The notes beneath the pieces were generated by a model, which did no database searches, was not told the DNA's origin, and worked only from the letters and a program-made list of their open reading frames with translations. This document shows, in pieces, positions 38,141-48,419 of a stretch of 64,000 bases of DNA. This DNA is from Callaeas wilsoni (Eukaryota > Chordata > Aves > Passeriformes > Callaeidae): the NCBI GenBank assembly GCA_013398955.1, contig VWPU01003056.1, positions 248,001 through 312,000 of the forward strand, given 5' to 3'. The position numbers and the translations under genes were made by a program. Position 1 is the stretch's first letter. Every line of letters begins with the position of its first letter.

Positions 38141-39496
38141 CCCCACGCCTGTGGCAGCTCTGACACTGGAGAGTCACTTTCCTGACTGCCTCTGCTGGCG
38201 GAGGGGTGGAGGTTGAGGGCAAGAAAAGGTGGTTTTGTAGCAGGGGAGAAGCAGGTGTTCGGTCAGGGCTGGGTTGTGTCCAGGTGCTGAGCTGTGCCTG
38301 CCTGGCCGAAACCCCAGCACAGCCCCACTTGCAGGGGGCTCCTCCGTGTTCTCCACGCTGTGCCCTAATGCAGATGCTGAGCCGGGGAGGGATGAAACAC
38401 AGCCCCAGGGAAGGTCTGGGTGAGGCCAAAGAGAGGGCTGGTGGCGGGGAGGAAGGACAGGGGACACGGTGGGTGCTGCTTAGGTGGGTTTGCAGTTCCT
38501 CCTGCAGCCGCGCTGGACCACCGTTTCCATCTCACCTGCCCGAGGCTTGAGGACTCGGCTGCGCGGCTGCAGAGAGCACCCAGCTTCCGATGGGGAAGGG
38601 AGCTTTCCTGGAGGAAAGCCCCAACAAACCCCACACACAGATCTCCCCTGCTCAGGTAAGAGGTCTCAGCTGTCACAAGAGGCCCCAGACAATTTGTAGA
38701 TGCCACAAATAAAGCTGACAACATTGACAGGGAACAACTCGAGGACATCACCTGCAGGGAGACCCCACTGGAGTTACAGGCATCAACTGTGCTGAAATTG
38801 TTCAATAAATTCCTGAGTTTAAGGCCAGGAGAGAGAGTTCAATCATCCTGACTGACCTCATCCATCCTAATTCCTCCCTTGCACTGGGAGTTGTGGAGAT
38901 GGGGGTTATTAGAGGTGTTTCAGAGTGGTACCTGGAGGTGACGGGACAGGAACGTGTTGCTCCTCTCCGCTGCCCAAAATGCACGTCCCTGCCTGAGTCA
39001 GCTCCTGTCTCACTCATCTCTCACTTAATCAAAGGTCCCTCATCCTCCCGGAGGGTAACGCTGTGTTGTCATCTCAGCAGGGAGCTCTTCACAGCACTCA
39101 TTTGCAGCGATTTTCTCCTCGTGGTCCCTCTGCCATGTGCCAGCCCCAGTGATGAGTCAGGCTTTGTGGAGGTGCAGGGAAATCTCACCCCACCGAATTC
39201 CCCGTCCAGGAGGCAAAGGTCTAGATCGAGCACATCCCCCTGAGCACAGCTGAGGTGAGACAGGTGTCCTGGGGGAGAAAGGGCTGCTCACACTGAATTA
39301 CAGCTGCAGTTTCTGCCCCACTGTCTGCTGTGGTCCCACAGGCAGAAGCAAGGGACAGATCCTGGGGCAGACGTGGGCTGAGTCCTACTTGCAGTGACTT
39401 CGTGGGATGCCCCGGACTGCTGCCAGCTTGGGAGGAGAATCTGGCCCACACCATCCCTTGATGAGATTGGTGAATTTGTCTTTCAGGTGAATAACT
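38141..39496. other. Unique non-coding sequence
   Basis: No gene is recognised. Positions 38490-38590 are locally GC-rich. The 39250-39460 stretch has no repeat I can name. Confidence 0.4.
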
Positions 39497-39815
39497 GGAG
39501 TAGGACCACGAAGATGATTAGAAGGATGGAACATGTCTCCTATGAAGAATGACTGACAGAGTTGGGATTGTTCAGCTTGGAGGAGGGAAGGCTCTGGGAA
39601 GATCCTTCCAGTGCCTTAAGGGGCTCCAAGAGAGCTGGAGAGGGACTTTGGACAAGGGCCTGGAGGGACAAGACAAGGGGGAATGGCTTCCCACTGCCAG
39701 AGGGCACAGTTAGATGGGATATTGGGAGGGAATTCTCGGCTGTGAGGGTGGTGAGGCCCTGGCACAGGTTGCCCAGAGAAGCTGTGGCTGCCCCATCACT
39801 GGAAGTGTTCAAAAA
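39497..39815 (+). mobile_element. CR1 LINE internal fragment lacking its 3' end
   Basis: The CR1 sense landmarks run in order: CCACGAAGATGATTAGAAGG, CTCCTATGAAGAATGACTGA, GTTGGGATTGTTCAGCTTGG, AGTGCCTTAAGGGG, GGGAATGGCTTCCCACTG, GAGGGTGGTGAGGCCCTGG and GCACAGGTTGCCCAGAGAAG, ending at GGAAGTGTTC. CR1 copies normally keep the 3' end. Here the last ~130 bases are absent, so the copy was cut after insertion by deletion or rearrangement. Confidence 0.92.
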
Positions 39816-42800
39816 ATATCTCCTTTAACCGGACTGCAATTTAACAACTCTGTGCTCTGCACTATTTGCCTTTGCTTTATGTGGTGCTCGGAGGGCTGTG
39901 GCTGACAAGGACGCTGTTATTATTATATACTCCTGCATGTGCACGCCTGCCACCGGCCCAGGTGTCTGTGGGTCGGAATAAATTACAGAGAGATGGTGAG
40001 AGGAAATGTTGCGTTTCATTAAAGCTCTGCTTTCCATTTGCACTGGGAGTTTCTCCGGTTAGAAGTCAAACTGCACACCCGCCACTTGCTAATTGCGCTT
40101 TGCAGAATCAAAGGCTTTAGCCAAAGGGATAAATATATAAAATTGTCAGGAAGGAAACATTTTCTTCTTGAATTCCAAGCAAAAACTGAACTAATACGGA
40201 TTTCTTTTGATAGTAAGAGCAGCAGAACCAGATATCTGATCTCTGTGGCTAAAGGCTGCTTGAAATAGAAGTAAAAGATTCTCTTATCAGGCCAGGACTG
40301 TTCTGAGCGGCTGAAATTACATTAGGAAAATCATGTCCTTGTTTTTCTTCTATAATTGTCTTTTGTTTCAGCCTCTTTTCCAGGTAACTCTGCCACTGAG
40401 ATATTTGTTCAATCTCTGCTTTTTCTGACTTGTTAGATCATCTTGCCCAAAAGGCCAGCAAAGAGCATGGATGAGACAAGAGTGTTTGAGCATCTCAAAC
40501 ATTTGCATTTTGGGGGATTTGAGGGATGCCTCCTACCCCAGCCACCCACCTCCTTGACTTCCCTTGATTTCCCATTTTAGTCTTCTTTTCCCAGGCAAGC
40601 AGTGACCATTCCTCACTCCCCAGACCTTCAGACAGGGAGACGGAGGACGGAGTCACGCGTTGTTAACCCCCACTTTCCTGTGGCTGCCCGTGATTTATTG
40701 CGAGCAACGAGGCATGAGGACAGCGAGGGGAACGCCGTCGCTCCATCCCAGCTCGGGGCTGGTTAATAACCCGTTGGAAATGGAAGGGGGGGCAGTACTT
40801 ACTGTGTGAAAAAGTAGAAGGACATGGAGTTTTATTTATTTCATGCCTTATTTCTTAAAGAGGAAAAAAAATCTCCATTTCAGATGGGGCAGCTTGAAAG
40901 CACAACATCTGCAACGCGCCAGGAGTGTTCAGCCTTTAGCAGAGAGGCCAGATCCTGCTCTCAGTTGTGGTTTCAGACCCTTGGGTAGATTTTGGGGTGA
41001 AAAAACACCCTCCACCACTGCCTAATAAAGGCAGAACTCCTGCACGTGTCCCCATATTTATGTATTCTCCCTCGGTTTCTGGATCAGCTTTCATCATTTG
41101 ATTTGCTTTTTACCCTAAGAATCAAGTTAGTTCAATGATTAAAAAAAAAAAGTGATTACTAATGAAATAAATAAATAACTAGAATTAAAAACCCCTCTAC
41201 TAGAAACTGCAGCTTTTTGCAAAACTGACTGTGAAATTTATGGAACGACAGCTAAATTGAATAAAATTAGGAAGAAAAGGGCCTGTCTATTTATGTGAAG
41301 AGTTTTCAGAGTTATCATAATTAATTTTAACAAACATTTCACATTGCATATTAAATCTCCAGCTCCAAGACTTGGGCTGGTTCCCAACACTCCAGTTTGG
41401 GATGGAGGGGCTGAGCCCCCAGAGGCAACCTCACCTCATCCTCTGCAGCAGGATTTCAGCAGCGGTGAATCGTGGAGCAGAGTGTGACCCTGCTCCACCA
41501 GCTGGGCACTGAAACAAAGCCAGAAATGCAGTAAAACCTCTCGTATTGCTTAAAAACAATAAGCATGGCTCAAGCAGCCCAACCTGTCCCATGCCCCCCA
41601 TCAGCTCCACAGAACAGCCCGGCTCCTCACAGCTGGGTGTGACCCTGGTGGGAATGCATCATCCCGCCAAGAAATAAAACCAGGGCACACTCCAAAGTGC
41701 CTTGCACGGACTGGGAGCTTTAAGGAGTTGATTTTGGACTCAGTTTTGCCTCGCTGGTCCTTCCTCCTGGTCCCAGTGCCTGGCTGGAGGGGATGGATGG
41801 GCACTAATGACCAGCACCACTTCTAAGGATTTAATTAAGGATCTTTCGGATCCAGATCTGGTCCTGCCTGTGGCTCGTGGCTCTGCACAAATGTTAATTC
41901 CCAAACAAGAGCCTCCAGCTCTCCCTCCTGGCTGCCCAGATTGGAAATGGGTTCCGGAAGCGTGTCCGGGGTGCAATGTACAGGCAGGGAAACTGAGGAA
42001 AACAGCGGCATGGGCTTTCCGCTCTCCCAGGCACAACCCTCTTGCCCTACCCCCAGCGTGAGGGTCTCCTCCAGCAGCGCTCAGCCCAGCCCTACAAGCT
42101 GGGTGGCTCAGGGGTCGTTTTGGGTCCCAGATGCATGAGGACTCATCCTGCCCCATGGACACAGCAGTGGCCTCGGAGCAAGCTGGGAGCTCAGCACACT
42201 GCTGCTCCTCACTGCTGCCTGGCATTCCCAAAACCTTCTTGAATATTTGGCCCAGTGACAGCAAAAGGTGGTTATTTGGGCTTATCCTGGTGCTGACTGG
42301 AAATGTTTTTGTTATTACAGCCCGGTGCTGGTCTCTAGCCCCTGCCCTGGGTCAGATACCCCCAGTAAGCACAATTAGAACCAAAACAGATGCAGCGACA
42401 CGGTCACAGCTTCCAAAAAAGGGGTGTTGGAGACTCTGTGGCACTCTGGTCACCCCATAGACACCCAGTGGAGACACAGCCCCCGGGCACAGCATCCTGC
42501 ATCCATGGCCCTGTTCCAAACGGACTCTCATCCCACCGCTGATTTGTGGCTGCCTGTGGACCTCAGTCCTCTGTGTCAGGAGGTAAATCATAACAAGTTT
42601 TTGTGCTTTCAGCAAAAATGAGAAAGGAAAGGAAGCTGGAATAATAATAAAAAATCCTTCTGCCCCCCAGCAAGGCAATAAACTGCTGTGGAGCCGTGAC
42701 TGCTGCCAGCTGCAGCTCCATGAGGGATGTGGAGGGTTCTGGATGCTCTGCAGCACTGAGAGCAGGGTGGGACCCCTGGGGTGAGGTGTGGGACCCCCTG

Positions 42801-43202
42801 GTGCCACAGCACAGTGACAGGAAATCCGAAAGCATCCCGGGTTTTAGTGCAATAGACGGGGAGAAGGTTGAAGTGTCCTCTGCATTCCCTGGACTTTGGA
42901 GACGTGGAGACATTTTATTTCCACAGCACTAAGTGATTCAGGTTTGGCTTCCGATATTAAAATAAATATTTTAATTTAATATGCATAACAGGCTAAATAT
43001 TATAATCCACAGAGCTCATCCAAACAATCTGCTTTAATCACTTGGAGAAAACTATTGTGCAGAGCCTGGAGGAAAATCCCAAAACTCCAGCTTCATGCTC
43101 CAATAATGACCACTGACAAAAACACTAAAAGTCTACTGCAATTTTTAGCCCCTTCTGTGAAACGCAGGGGACAAAAGGACAAAATGGGGACAGACAGAAA
43201 AG
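39816..43202. other. Unique sequence with AT-rich candidate elements
   Basis: No gene is recognised. Positions 39950-40390 form a long repeat-free block with mixed AT-rich words (CTTGCTAATTGCGC, GATAAATATATAAAATTG), one of the best candidates here for a conserved non-coding element. Positions 40640-40760 hold about 13 CpGs in 130 bases, a weak CpG cluster. Positions 41140-41370 and 42940-43030 are AT-rich. A short MIR-type word (AGGGAAACTGAGG) occurs near 41987. Confidence 0.4.
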
Positions 43203-43394
43203 GCCCAGGGCTGGCACAGGTTGCCCAGAGCAGCTGTGGCTGTCCCATCCCTGGGAGCATCCCAGGCCAGGCTGGATGGGGCTTGGAGCAGCCTGGGACA
43301 GTGGAAGATGTCCCTGCCCACAGCAGGGGTGGCACTGGGCAGGCTTTAAGGTCCCTTCCAACGCAACCCATTCTGGGATTCTGTGATTCTCTGA
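43203..43394 (+). mobile_element. CR1 LINE 3' fragment with terminal repeats, plus strand
   Basis: Landmarks run GGCTGGCACAGGTTGCCCAG, AGCAGCTGTGGCTGTCCC, CCAGGCCAGGCTGGATGGGG, GATGTCCCTGCCCACAGCAG, TTTAAGGTCCCTTCCAACGC and the end ATTCTGGGATTCTGTGATTC. The CR1 octamer tail is preserved, so the 3' terminus is complete and only the 5' part was lost by normal truncation. Confidence 0.95.
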
Positions 43395-44274
43395 TTTTTT
43401 TGTGGCACGTTTCACCATTTCCAGTGTTTCCCTGAGCAGCTCATTGGCACCAGTGGTGCTGGTGAAAGGAGCAAAGTTATTCCTCCTACATCCCATGTAT
43501 AATTCCTGATGCTGGACCAAGTCCCAGGATTGCAGATCCGAGGGGGCTGGATCATAAAATAAAGCTTGTTTTGGTGCAGGATTTGGTTTGAAGCAATTTA
43601 TGAATTCAGCTGCCAGCCAAGGGTGCCCAGCTGGGACCCACGGGAATAAAGAAAAAGCAAGAAATACAGAGATTCCTCCCCAGACCAGAAACTACCTCAA
43701 TATTTAAGTAAAAAAAAAAAAAAAGTCAAGTTATGCCAACGCAACTCCACTGAAAATTTTTACTTAATCTCCTGCCATGATTGAGCCAGATGGATAAAAT
43801 TAAACCTACTGGGGAAGAGCCACACGTGCTTTTCTTCATTTGCAACCAATATATCAAGTCAGCCTTCCTGCATGGATTATGAAACACAAATCTTCCTGCT
43901 TTCAGAGCCTAGAAATAAAGCAATAATGGCATAGAATTAATATAAATATTGGGGGAAATCATGTTTCCTGTCATTTAAAGAAGAAATCTTTATACAACAG
44001 AAAAGCTGGCAGGTCCATCATGGTGCTGCCGGCTAGAAAAAATAAAGTGTCATTAGACAGGACCCAAGAATCATGAGACTGACGCACAATCATTATATTT
44101 TTTAAAACAGAGATTAAATTGCACCCTTTGATACATGTCCCATGCAGCATCAGAGCAGCAACAGGGTCGGTGGGGATCATTGGAAGGTAAATTCAAGGCT
44201 TATGCTTCTACCTGAAAAGCTGCGGGTTTGCTTTGGCACTTCAAATGCTGGGTTAAATATCTGTTGTGTGTGTT

Positions 44275-44300
44275 TGTACATATATATATGTATATGTAAT
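44275..44300. repeat. TA/TG dinucleotide repeat
   Basis: ACATATATATATGTATATG forms a short alternating TA/TG tract. It is a simple repeat with some self-complementarity. No function is implied. Confidence 0.85.
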
Positions 44301-44404
44301 CTCTGCCCCTCCACCCCATCCTCGTGGGGCGCGGGGAGGTTAATAGAGACATCCCTGCCTCCCCCTCCCAGGCAACAAATCCATTATGTAGATGGAGCTG
44401 CCTT

Positions 44405-44459
44405 TGACTCATCAGCCTGTACCTTTTATGCGTTTTGGCAGAGAAACATCATTGACTCA
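44405..44459. promoter_or_regulatory. Paired TGACTCA (AP-1/Maf-like) sites
   Basis: Two exact TGACTCA heptamers lie at 44405-44411 and 44453-44459, 48 bases apart on the same strand, each followed by T (GACTCATCAG and GACTCATATC). TGACTCA is the AP-1 core and part of Maf recognition elements. The surrounding repeat-free sequence supports a candidate regulatory element, but two heptamers can occur by chance. Confidence 0.3.
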
Positions 44460-44691
44460 TATCATAAATCAAATATTTCTCCCCATGAGCCTCCAGTCAG
44501 GCTGTGAATGCTTTCGTTAGGGTTTGGGGACACCCTGTCCTGGCCAACAGGGCTTGGACCCAAATCCTTCCCTCCTTCCATCCTTATCCCTTGCATAAGC
44601 AGAGGGGAAGGTAGTGGGGGCTCAAGTCAGCCCCCGGGGTGCTGAGTTGGGGACAGGGCTGTCCCCTTTCAAAGTGATTTCTGCAGCACTC

Positions 44692-44992
44692 TTACAAGGG
44701 CACAGAGTACCAGGACGCAGGGAATGGCTTTCCACTGCCAGAGGAGAGGGACAGCCTGGATATTGGGAAGGAATTCCTCCTGGTCACAGTGGGGAGGCCC
44801 TGGCCCAGGGTGCCCAGAGCAGCTGTGGCTGCCCCTGGATCCCTCGCAGTGTCCAAGGCCAGGCTGGACAAGGCTTGGAGCAGCCTGGGACACTGGGAAG
44901 TGTCCCTGCCCATGGCAGGGGGTGGGACTGGGAGGGATTTAAGGTCCCTCCCAATCCAATCCAATCCAGTCCAATCCAATCCACTCTATAAA
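44692..44992 (+). mobile_element. CR1 LINE 3' fragment with expanded pentamer tail
   Basis: Landmarks run TTACAAGGGCACAGAG, GGGAATGGCTTTCCACTGCC, TGGATATTGGGAAGGAATTC, GCCCAGAGCAGCTGTGGCTG, GTCCAAGGCCAGGCTGGAC and TGTCCCTGCCCATGGCAGGG, ending in AAGGTCCCTCCCAATCC. The normal octamer end is replaced by about six AATCC-type pentamers (44957-44985). The internal wording is almost identical to the copy at 45478, so the two share a subfamily. Confidence 0.95.
44957..44985. repeat. (AATCC)n pentamer array at a CR1 end
   Basis: About six units of AATCC, one altered to AGTCC, sit at the 3' end of the CR1 copy where CCAACCCAAACC would be expected. The array probably grew by slippage from that CCAAC-rich terminus. 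Confidence 0.85.
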
Positions 44993-45477
44993 TGCGCTGT
45001 GCTGGGGTCTGCAGGTGAGTGGAACCCAGAGCCTCCTGCTCCTGCTGCAGCTGGGGTGACCAAGCCCATCACATCACCGTCCCCAGAACTAAGCCCTCAC
45101 GTCCCTTCTTGAGCCCTGGAGCCAGCAGGAGCCTCTGCCAGGACCGAACAACCACCATTAGAGGCTCCTTTAGGAAAATTCCAGCCCAAGGGTCTAAAAG
45201 CAAGTTAGGGAAAGGGAAAAAAAAAAGGCAAATTAATTTAATAAGAGCTTAATTGGATTCTCCACAGCAGAGAAAGCTTCTGCTTCCCAGCAAATGTCCC
45301 CTGCAGCAGCTGATGAGGCCACATGCTCCCTCAGTTCCTCCACCAGTGCTGAAGAAGCCCAAGTCTCTCCTTGATCTGGCACATCCTTACAGCCCCACCA
45401 AGCCTGGCCCAGCCAATATCCACAAGGTGATGGGCACTGGGTGCTGCAGTAGGAGCATCATCCAATGAGGAGAATAA
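44993..45477. other. Unique sequence between two CR1 copies
   Basis: About 480 bases with no recognised gene or repeat, apart from a 10-A run near 45218. It separates two same-subfamily, same-strand CR1 fragments, so non-allelic recombination between them could delete it. Confidence 0.45.
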
Positions 45478-45660
45478 AGCACTGGCACAGGGTGCCCAGA
45501 GCAGCTGTGGCTGCCCTTGGATCCCTGGCAGTGTCCAAGGCCAGGCTTGGAGCACCCTGGGATAGGGGAAGGTGTCCCTGCCCATGGCAGAGGTGGCACT
45601 GGGTGGGCTTTAAAGGCTCCTTCCAACCCAAACCAAATTCATGGATTCCATGATCTTGGA
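45478..45660 (+). mobile_element. CR1 LINE 3' fragment, plus strand
   Basis: It reads CACTGGCACAGGGTGCCCAG, AGCAGCTGTGGCTGCCC, GCAGTGTCCAAGGCCAGGC, GGTGTCCCTGCCCATGGCAG and GCTCCTTCCAACCCAAACC, followed by ATGGATTCCATGATCT. Compared with the copy at 44692 it lacks about ten bases after GGCCAGGC. The octamer end is diverged. Confidence 0.93.
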
Positions 45661-47830
45661 GGACCAGCCAGGCAGCCTTGGAGGATTCCCTCAAAGGAGG
45701 AAGAAAGCAACTGAAAATGATGGGAAACAAAAAACAGAGCTGAAATTGTCCCCTGCAGCCCATGGCCATGGGCTCAGGCACAAAAAGGGGATGAGTTTGT
45801 CCTCAAATACTTCACCCAGCTCCAAGCAGTAGCTGCTAGCTGCAGCCAGGGCCCAAAGCTCCCCACGGTGGATGGGACCCCTCGGGCCAGTGGGGGTCCC
45901 CATGGGTGGAGACTGTGGAGTGCAGGTGTCCCTTCAGACAGGATTTACTGTCACACGGGGGGCTGCTGGTGCAACCAGACCTCGTCCCTGGGGCTCCTGG
46001 ACGTCGTCAGCCTCCCCCTCTCCCTGCTCCAGACTCAGCCACATCCCTGCCACCCTCTCCCAACCAGGATGGCTTTGTTGCCTCGTGCTGCCCCCATAGA
46101 CCCTCACCAGCTCCAAATAAAAAACCCATGGAGCAAAGCGGCATTAAATCAACGAGCCGATATGCCTGCTGCTAAGATAAGCACAGCTACCAGGCTGTCT
46201 GACTCAGTCTTTAGTGCTGGAGGATTGTCAGAGCCAGAAAAGCCGGGGAGACTCATTAGAGGAAGCGCACTCCCGGCTGGATCCACCGGCGCAGCCTCCG
46301 CCGCCCTCCTCCGCCGCAGGAAGCCCTGCCCTTGCTCTGATCTGGGACGCAGCGTGCCGAGCCACAAGGCTTTCAAAAACCAAATGCTATTAAAATAGTT
46401 TTAATCAGAATTCCTCCAGCCAAGGCACGGCAGCCAGAGAACCCGCTGTCTTTGGCAGAAAGGAGCGTGGAGAAACCAAGTGATGATGGAAGAAGTGATT
46501 TCAAAAAGCCCGACTGTATCTCACTCTGTTGAGAGGGACCTGGAGTTTTTCATGAGGTGCAGACTCAGGAGGAGAAACCCAGCCTGATTTTAAGAACAAA
46601 CTTAGATGAAGATATGAAGATCCAACCGCAGTTCCTGCCTCTGATAGAGTTTTTCTCATGGCAATTTCTCCATGCCTCGACTTCCCCAGCAATCTAACAA
46701 GCTTTTGCTTCTCTTTTCTCCTCCCCTGCCTCCCTCTTCAGAGTCCAGGTTGTCTCAGGGTGTTTGCAGAGCTGCATTTTGATCTCAGCTTCACCACTGC
46801 AGTGAAAGCAGGACGGAGAAATCAGGATGGCAGCGAGCTGGCAGGAGCCCTTCAGAAATGAATCCCAGAGGCAACGTTTTAAGGAGCAATCCTTATGTTT
46901 GTGGATTCCAGCTCCCCTTTGGCACCTGTGGAACTCTGCAGGACCAAGACTCAACTCAGGGTTGGATCCAATAGCAGTGGGTGCATCAAAAACTCTCTTT
47001 CACCCAAACTGTGGCACAGCTTCACACACAATGCAAAGCATTTTTAAATTACATTTTAAAACAGTTTTTTTAACTACACTCTGGCTGAGAGTAGTCAGTT
47101 TTCCAGATATTGAGATTCTGATTTTATTAAGGCAAGTATTAACCTTCTGTCCACAAGAGCCAAACCCACCACACACAAAGCAACCCATCCATGGTGGTCC
47201 TGGCAGGTGGCAGGAGGGGGTGAGGGGTCCCTGAAAGTCATTCAAATCTCTGGAGAAATATTTGGGAGTGGAGACCTGGAGTGCATGGCAGCCAGAGCAT
47301 GGGCTTCACTTCAAAAAGAAAACAGATGGTTTATAGCCCAGAGAAACAAGCAAACAGTGAGTGGATGTGTTGGGAAAAGCCAACAAAAGCCAGACATTCA
47401 GGACTGCTTGAATAACCTTAAAATACACTTTTTCTTTTAATTCATAAATTGCAATGAATTGGGTTTTTTTCTTCTATTTCAGCAATCCTGAGGCATGTGA
47501 AGGCTCTGCCTATTCCCATCCCAAATGGAGGAGCAGGCTACCCCACTATCTTTTCTGTGCTTTACAGGAAAAGTTAGGGTCCAGCCCTCATTTTCCTGCA
47601 GAAAAATCCCTTCCCCTCACACACCTTGAGGCTGCGACAGCCCAGTCCTTCCAGTTCCCACCCCCCAGCCCCAATGCCAACTCCCAGTGCAATGCTTTGC
47701 TGGACAGACATCATGTCCAGGAGGTTCCCGTCCATGGAAACGTCACGGCCCCAGATTTAATTAAAATAAAAAATCCCACTCCAACAGGAGCCTCGTTGTC
47801 TTTCAGGGTTGTCTCAATAATTATAAAATA
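45661..47830. other. Unique sequence with a small CpG cluster
   Basis: No gene is recognised. Positions 46255-46365 hold about 11 CpGs (CCGGCGCAGCCTCCGCCGCC among them), a small GC-rich patch with no visible transcript. At 47463-47483 a pyrimidine run ending TATTTCAG looks like a good 3' splice acceptor, but the following frame (to about 47831) resembles no protein family. Confidence 0.4.
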
Positions 47831-48010
47831 AATTGCATTTCTATTGCGCCTTTCATCCCTAGATCTCCAAGTGTTTTACAAGCATTAATTAATTTAGCTT
47901 TCAAATAGCCCTTCCCTCTGATGCCACATAAAAATTTAATAAACACATAGTGGAAGAGGCAGGGACCTGCTCTGGGACACGTGGTGGGTCAGTAGACAGC
48001 ACAGAGGGAA
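47831..48010 (-). mobile_element. Ancient MIR-type amniote SINE, minus strand
   Basis: The plus strand begins ATTGCATTTCTATTGCGCC, TTTCATCCCTAGATCTCC and AAGTGTTTTACAAGCATTAA. This is the reverse complement of the old amniote SINE tail in which a GCGCTTTGAGATCC-type block precedes GGATGAAAGGCGC. After a degraded stretch, GGAAGAGGCAGGGACC and GGTGGGTCAGTAGACAGCAC match the SINE core (normally ...ACTGAGGCACAGAG... and ...AGGTCAGTGGCAGAGC). The tRNA-like head is not recognisable. The family name is from memory (MIR1_Amn-like). Such copies predate birds and some have been co-opted as enhancers. Confidence 0.6.
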
Positions 48011-48246
48011 AGCCCCAAATCCCAGAACTTGTAAGGAATGCAAGTGTCAAAAACCAGGGAAAAAGCTGTGAATTAGGGATCTGGCCATCCTTTCCCCCTT
48101 TGGGACCCCAGAGCCCCCCATGGCTCTGTGCCGGTGTAGGAATGGCTGCCAGGGAAGGGCAAAACCCAGGGTGGGAGTGTCAGGAGCTGTTAAGGCACAT
48201 GACATATTGATGGAATTAAAACACATTTAGGGATATCTCCAAATAG
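48011..48246. other. Unique sequence
   Basis: Nothing specific is recognised. It separates the MIR-type SINE from the T/G tract. Confidence 0.45.
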
Positions 48247-48419
48247 GTGGCGGGGGGGATTTTTTGGTTGGATTTTGATTTCTGGGTTTTTTTAAGTTTG
48301 TTTGTTGTTTGGTTTTTTTCTTTTTTTTTTCTTGTTTGTTGGGTTTTTTGTGGTTTTTTGGGGGAGGGGGTTGGTTTTTTGGTTTTTTCCTTTTTTTCTT
48401 CTGTTTCCCTTTTTTTTTA
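48247..48419. repeat. Strand-asymmetric T/G tract
   Basis: About 170 bases contain almost only T and G on the plus strand: runs of 4-12 T separated by GG, GGG or longer G runs, including GGGGGGG and GGGGGAGGGGG. The minus strand is therefore A/C-only and translates to a Lys/Pro/Asn/Gln-rich nonsense frame. Multiple G runs give some G-quadruplex potential. No unit length is fixed, so it is a low-complexity tract and not a clean tandem repeat. Confidence 0.85.

Larger units (their letters stand above)
43395..44691. other. AT-rich unique sequence
   Basis: No gene is recognised. A 15-A run lies at about 43710-43724. Positions 43730-44130 are AT-rich and repeat-free. A TA/TG simple repeat lies at 44275-44300 and the AP-1-like pair at 44405-44459; both have their own entries. 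Confidence 0.4.

Noticed and set aside
37753..38429. Cys/Val-rich and His/Thr-rich frames on opposite strands
   Set aside because: Both are translations of the TG-rich minisatellite.
47463..47483. Strong-looking 3' splice acceptor; similar ones near 13300, 27345, 37449 and 59205
   Set aside because: Pyrimidine tracts ending in CAG are expected by chance in 64 kb, and none is followed by a recognisable exon with a matching donor.
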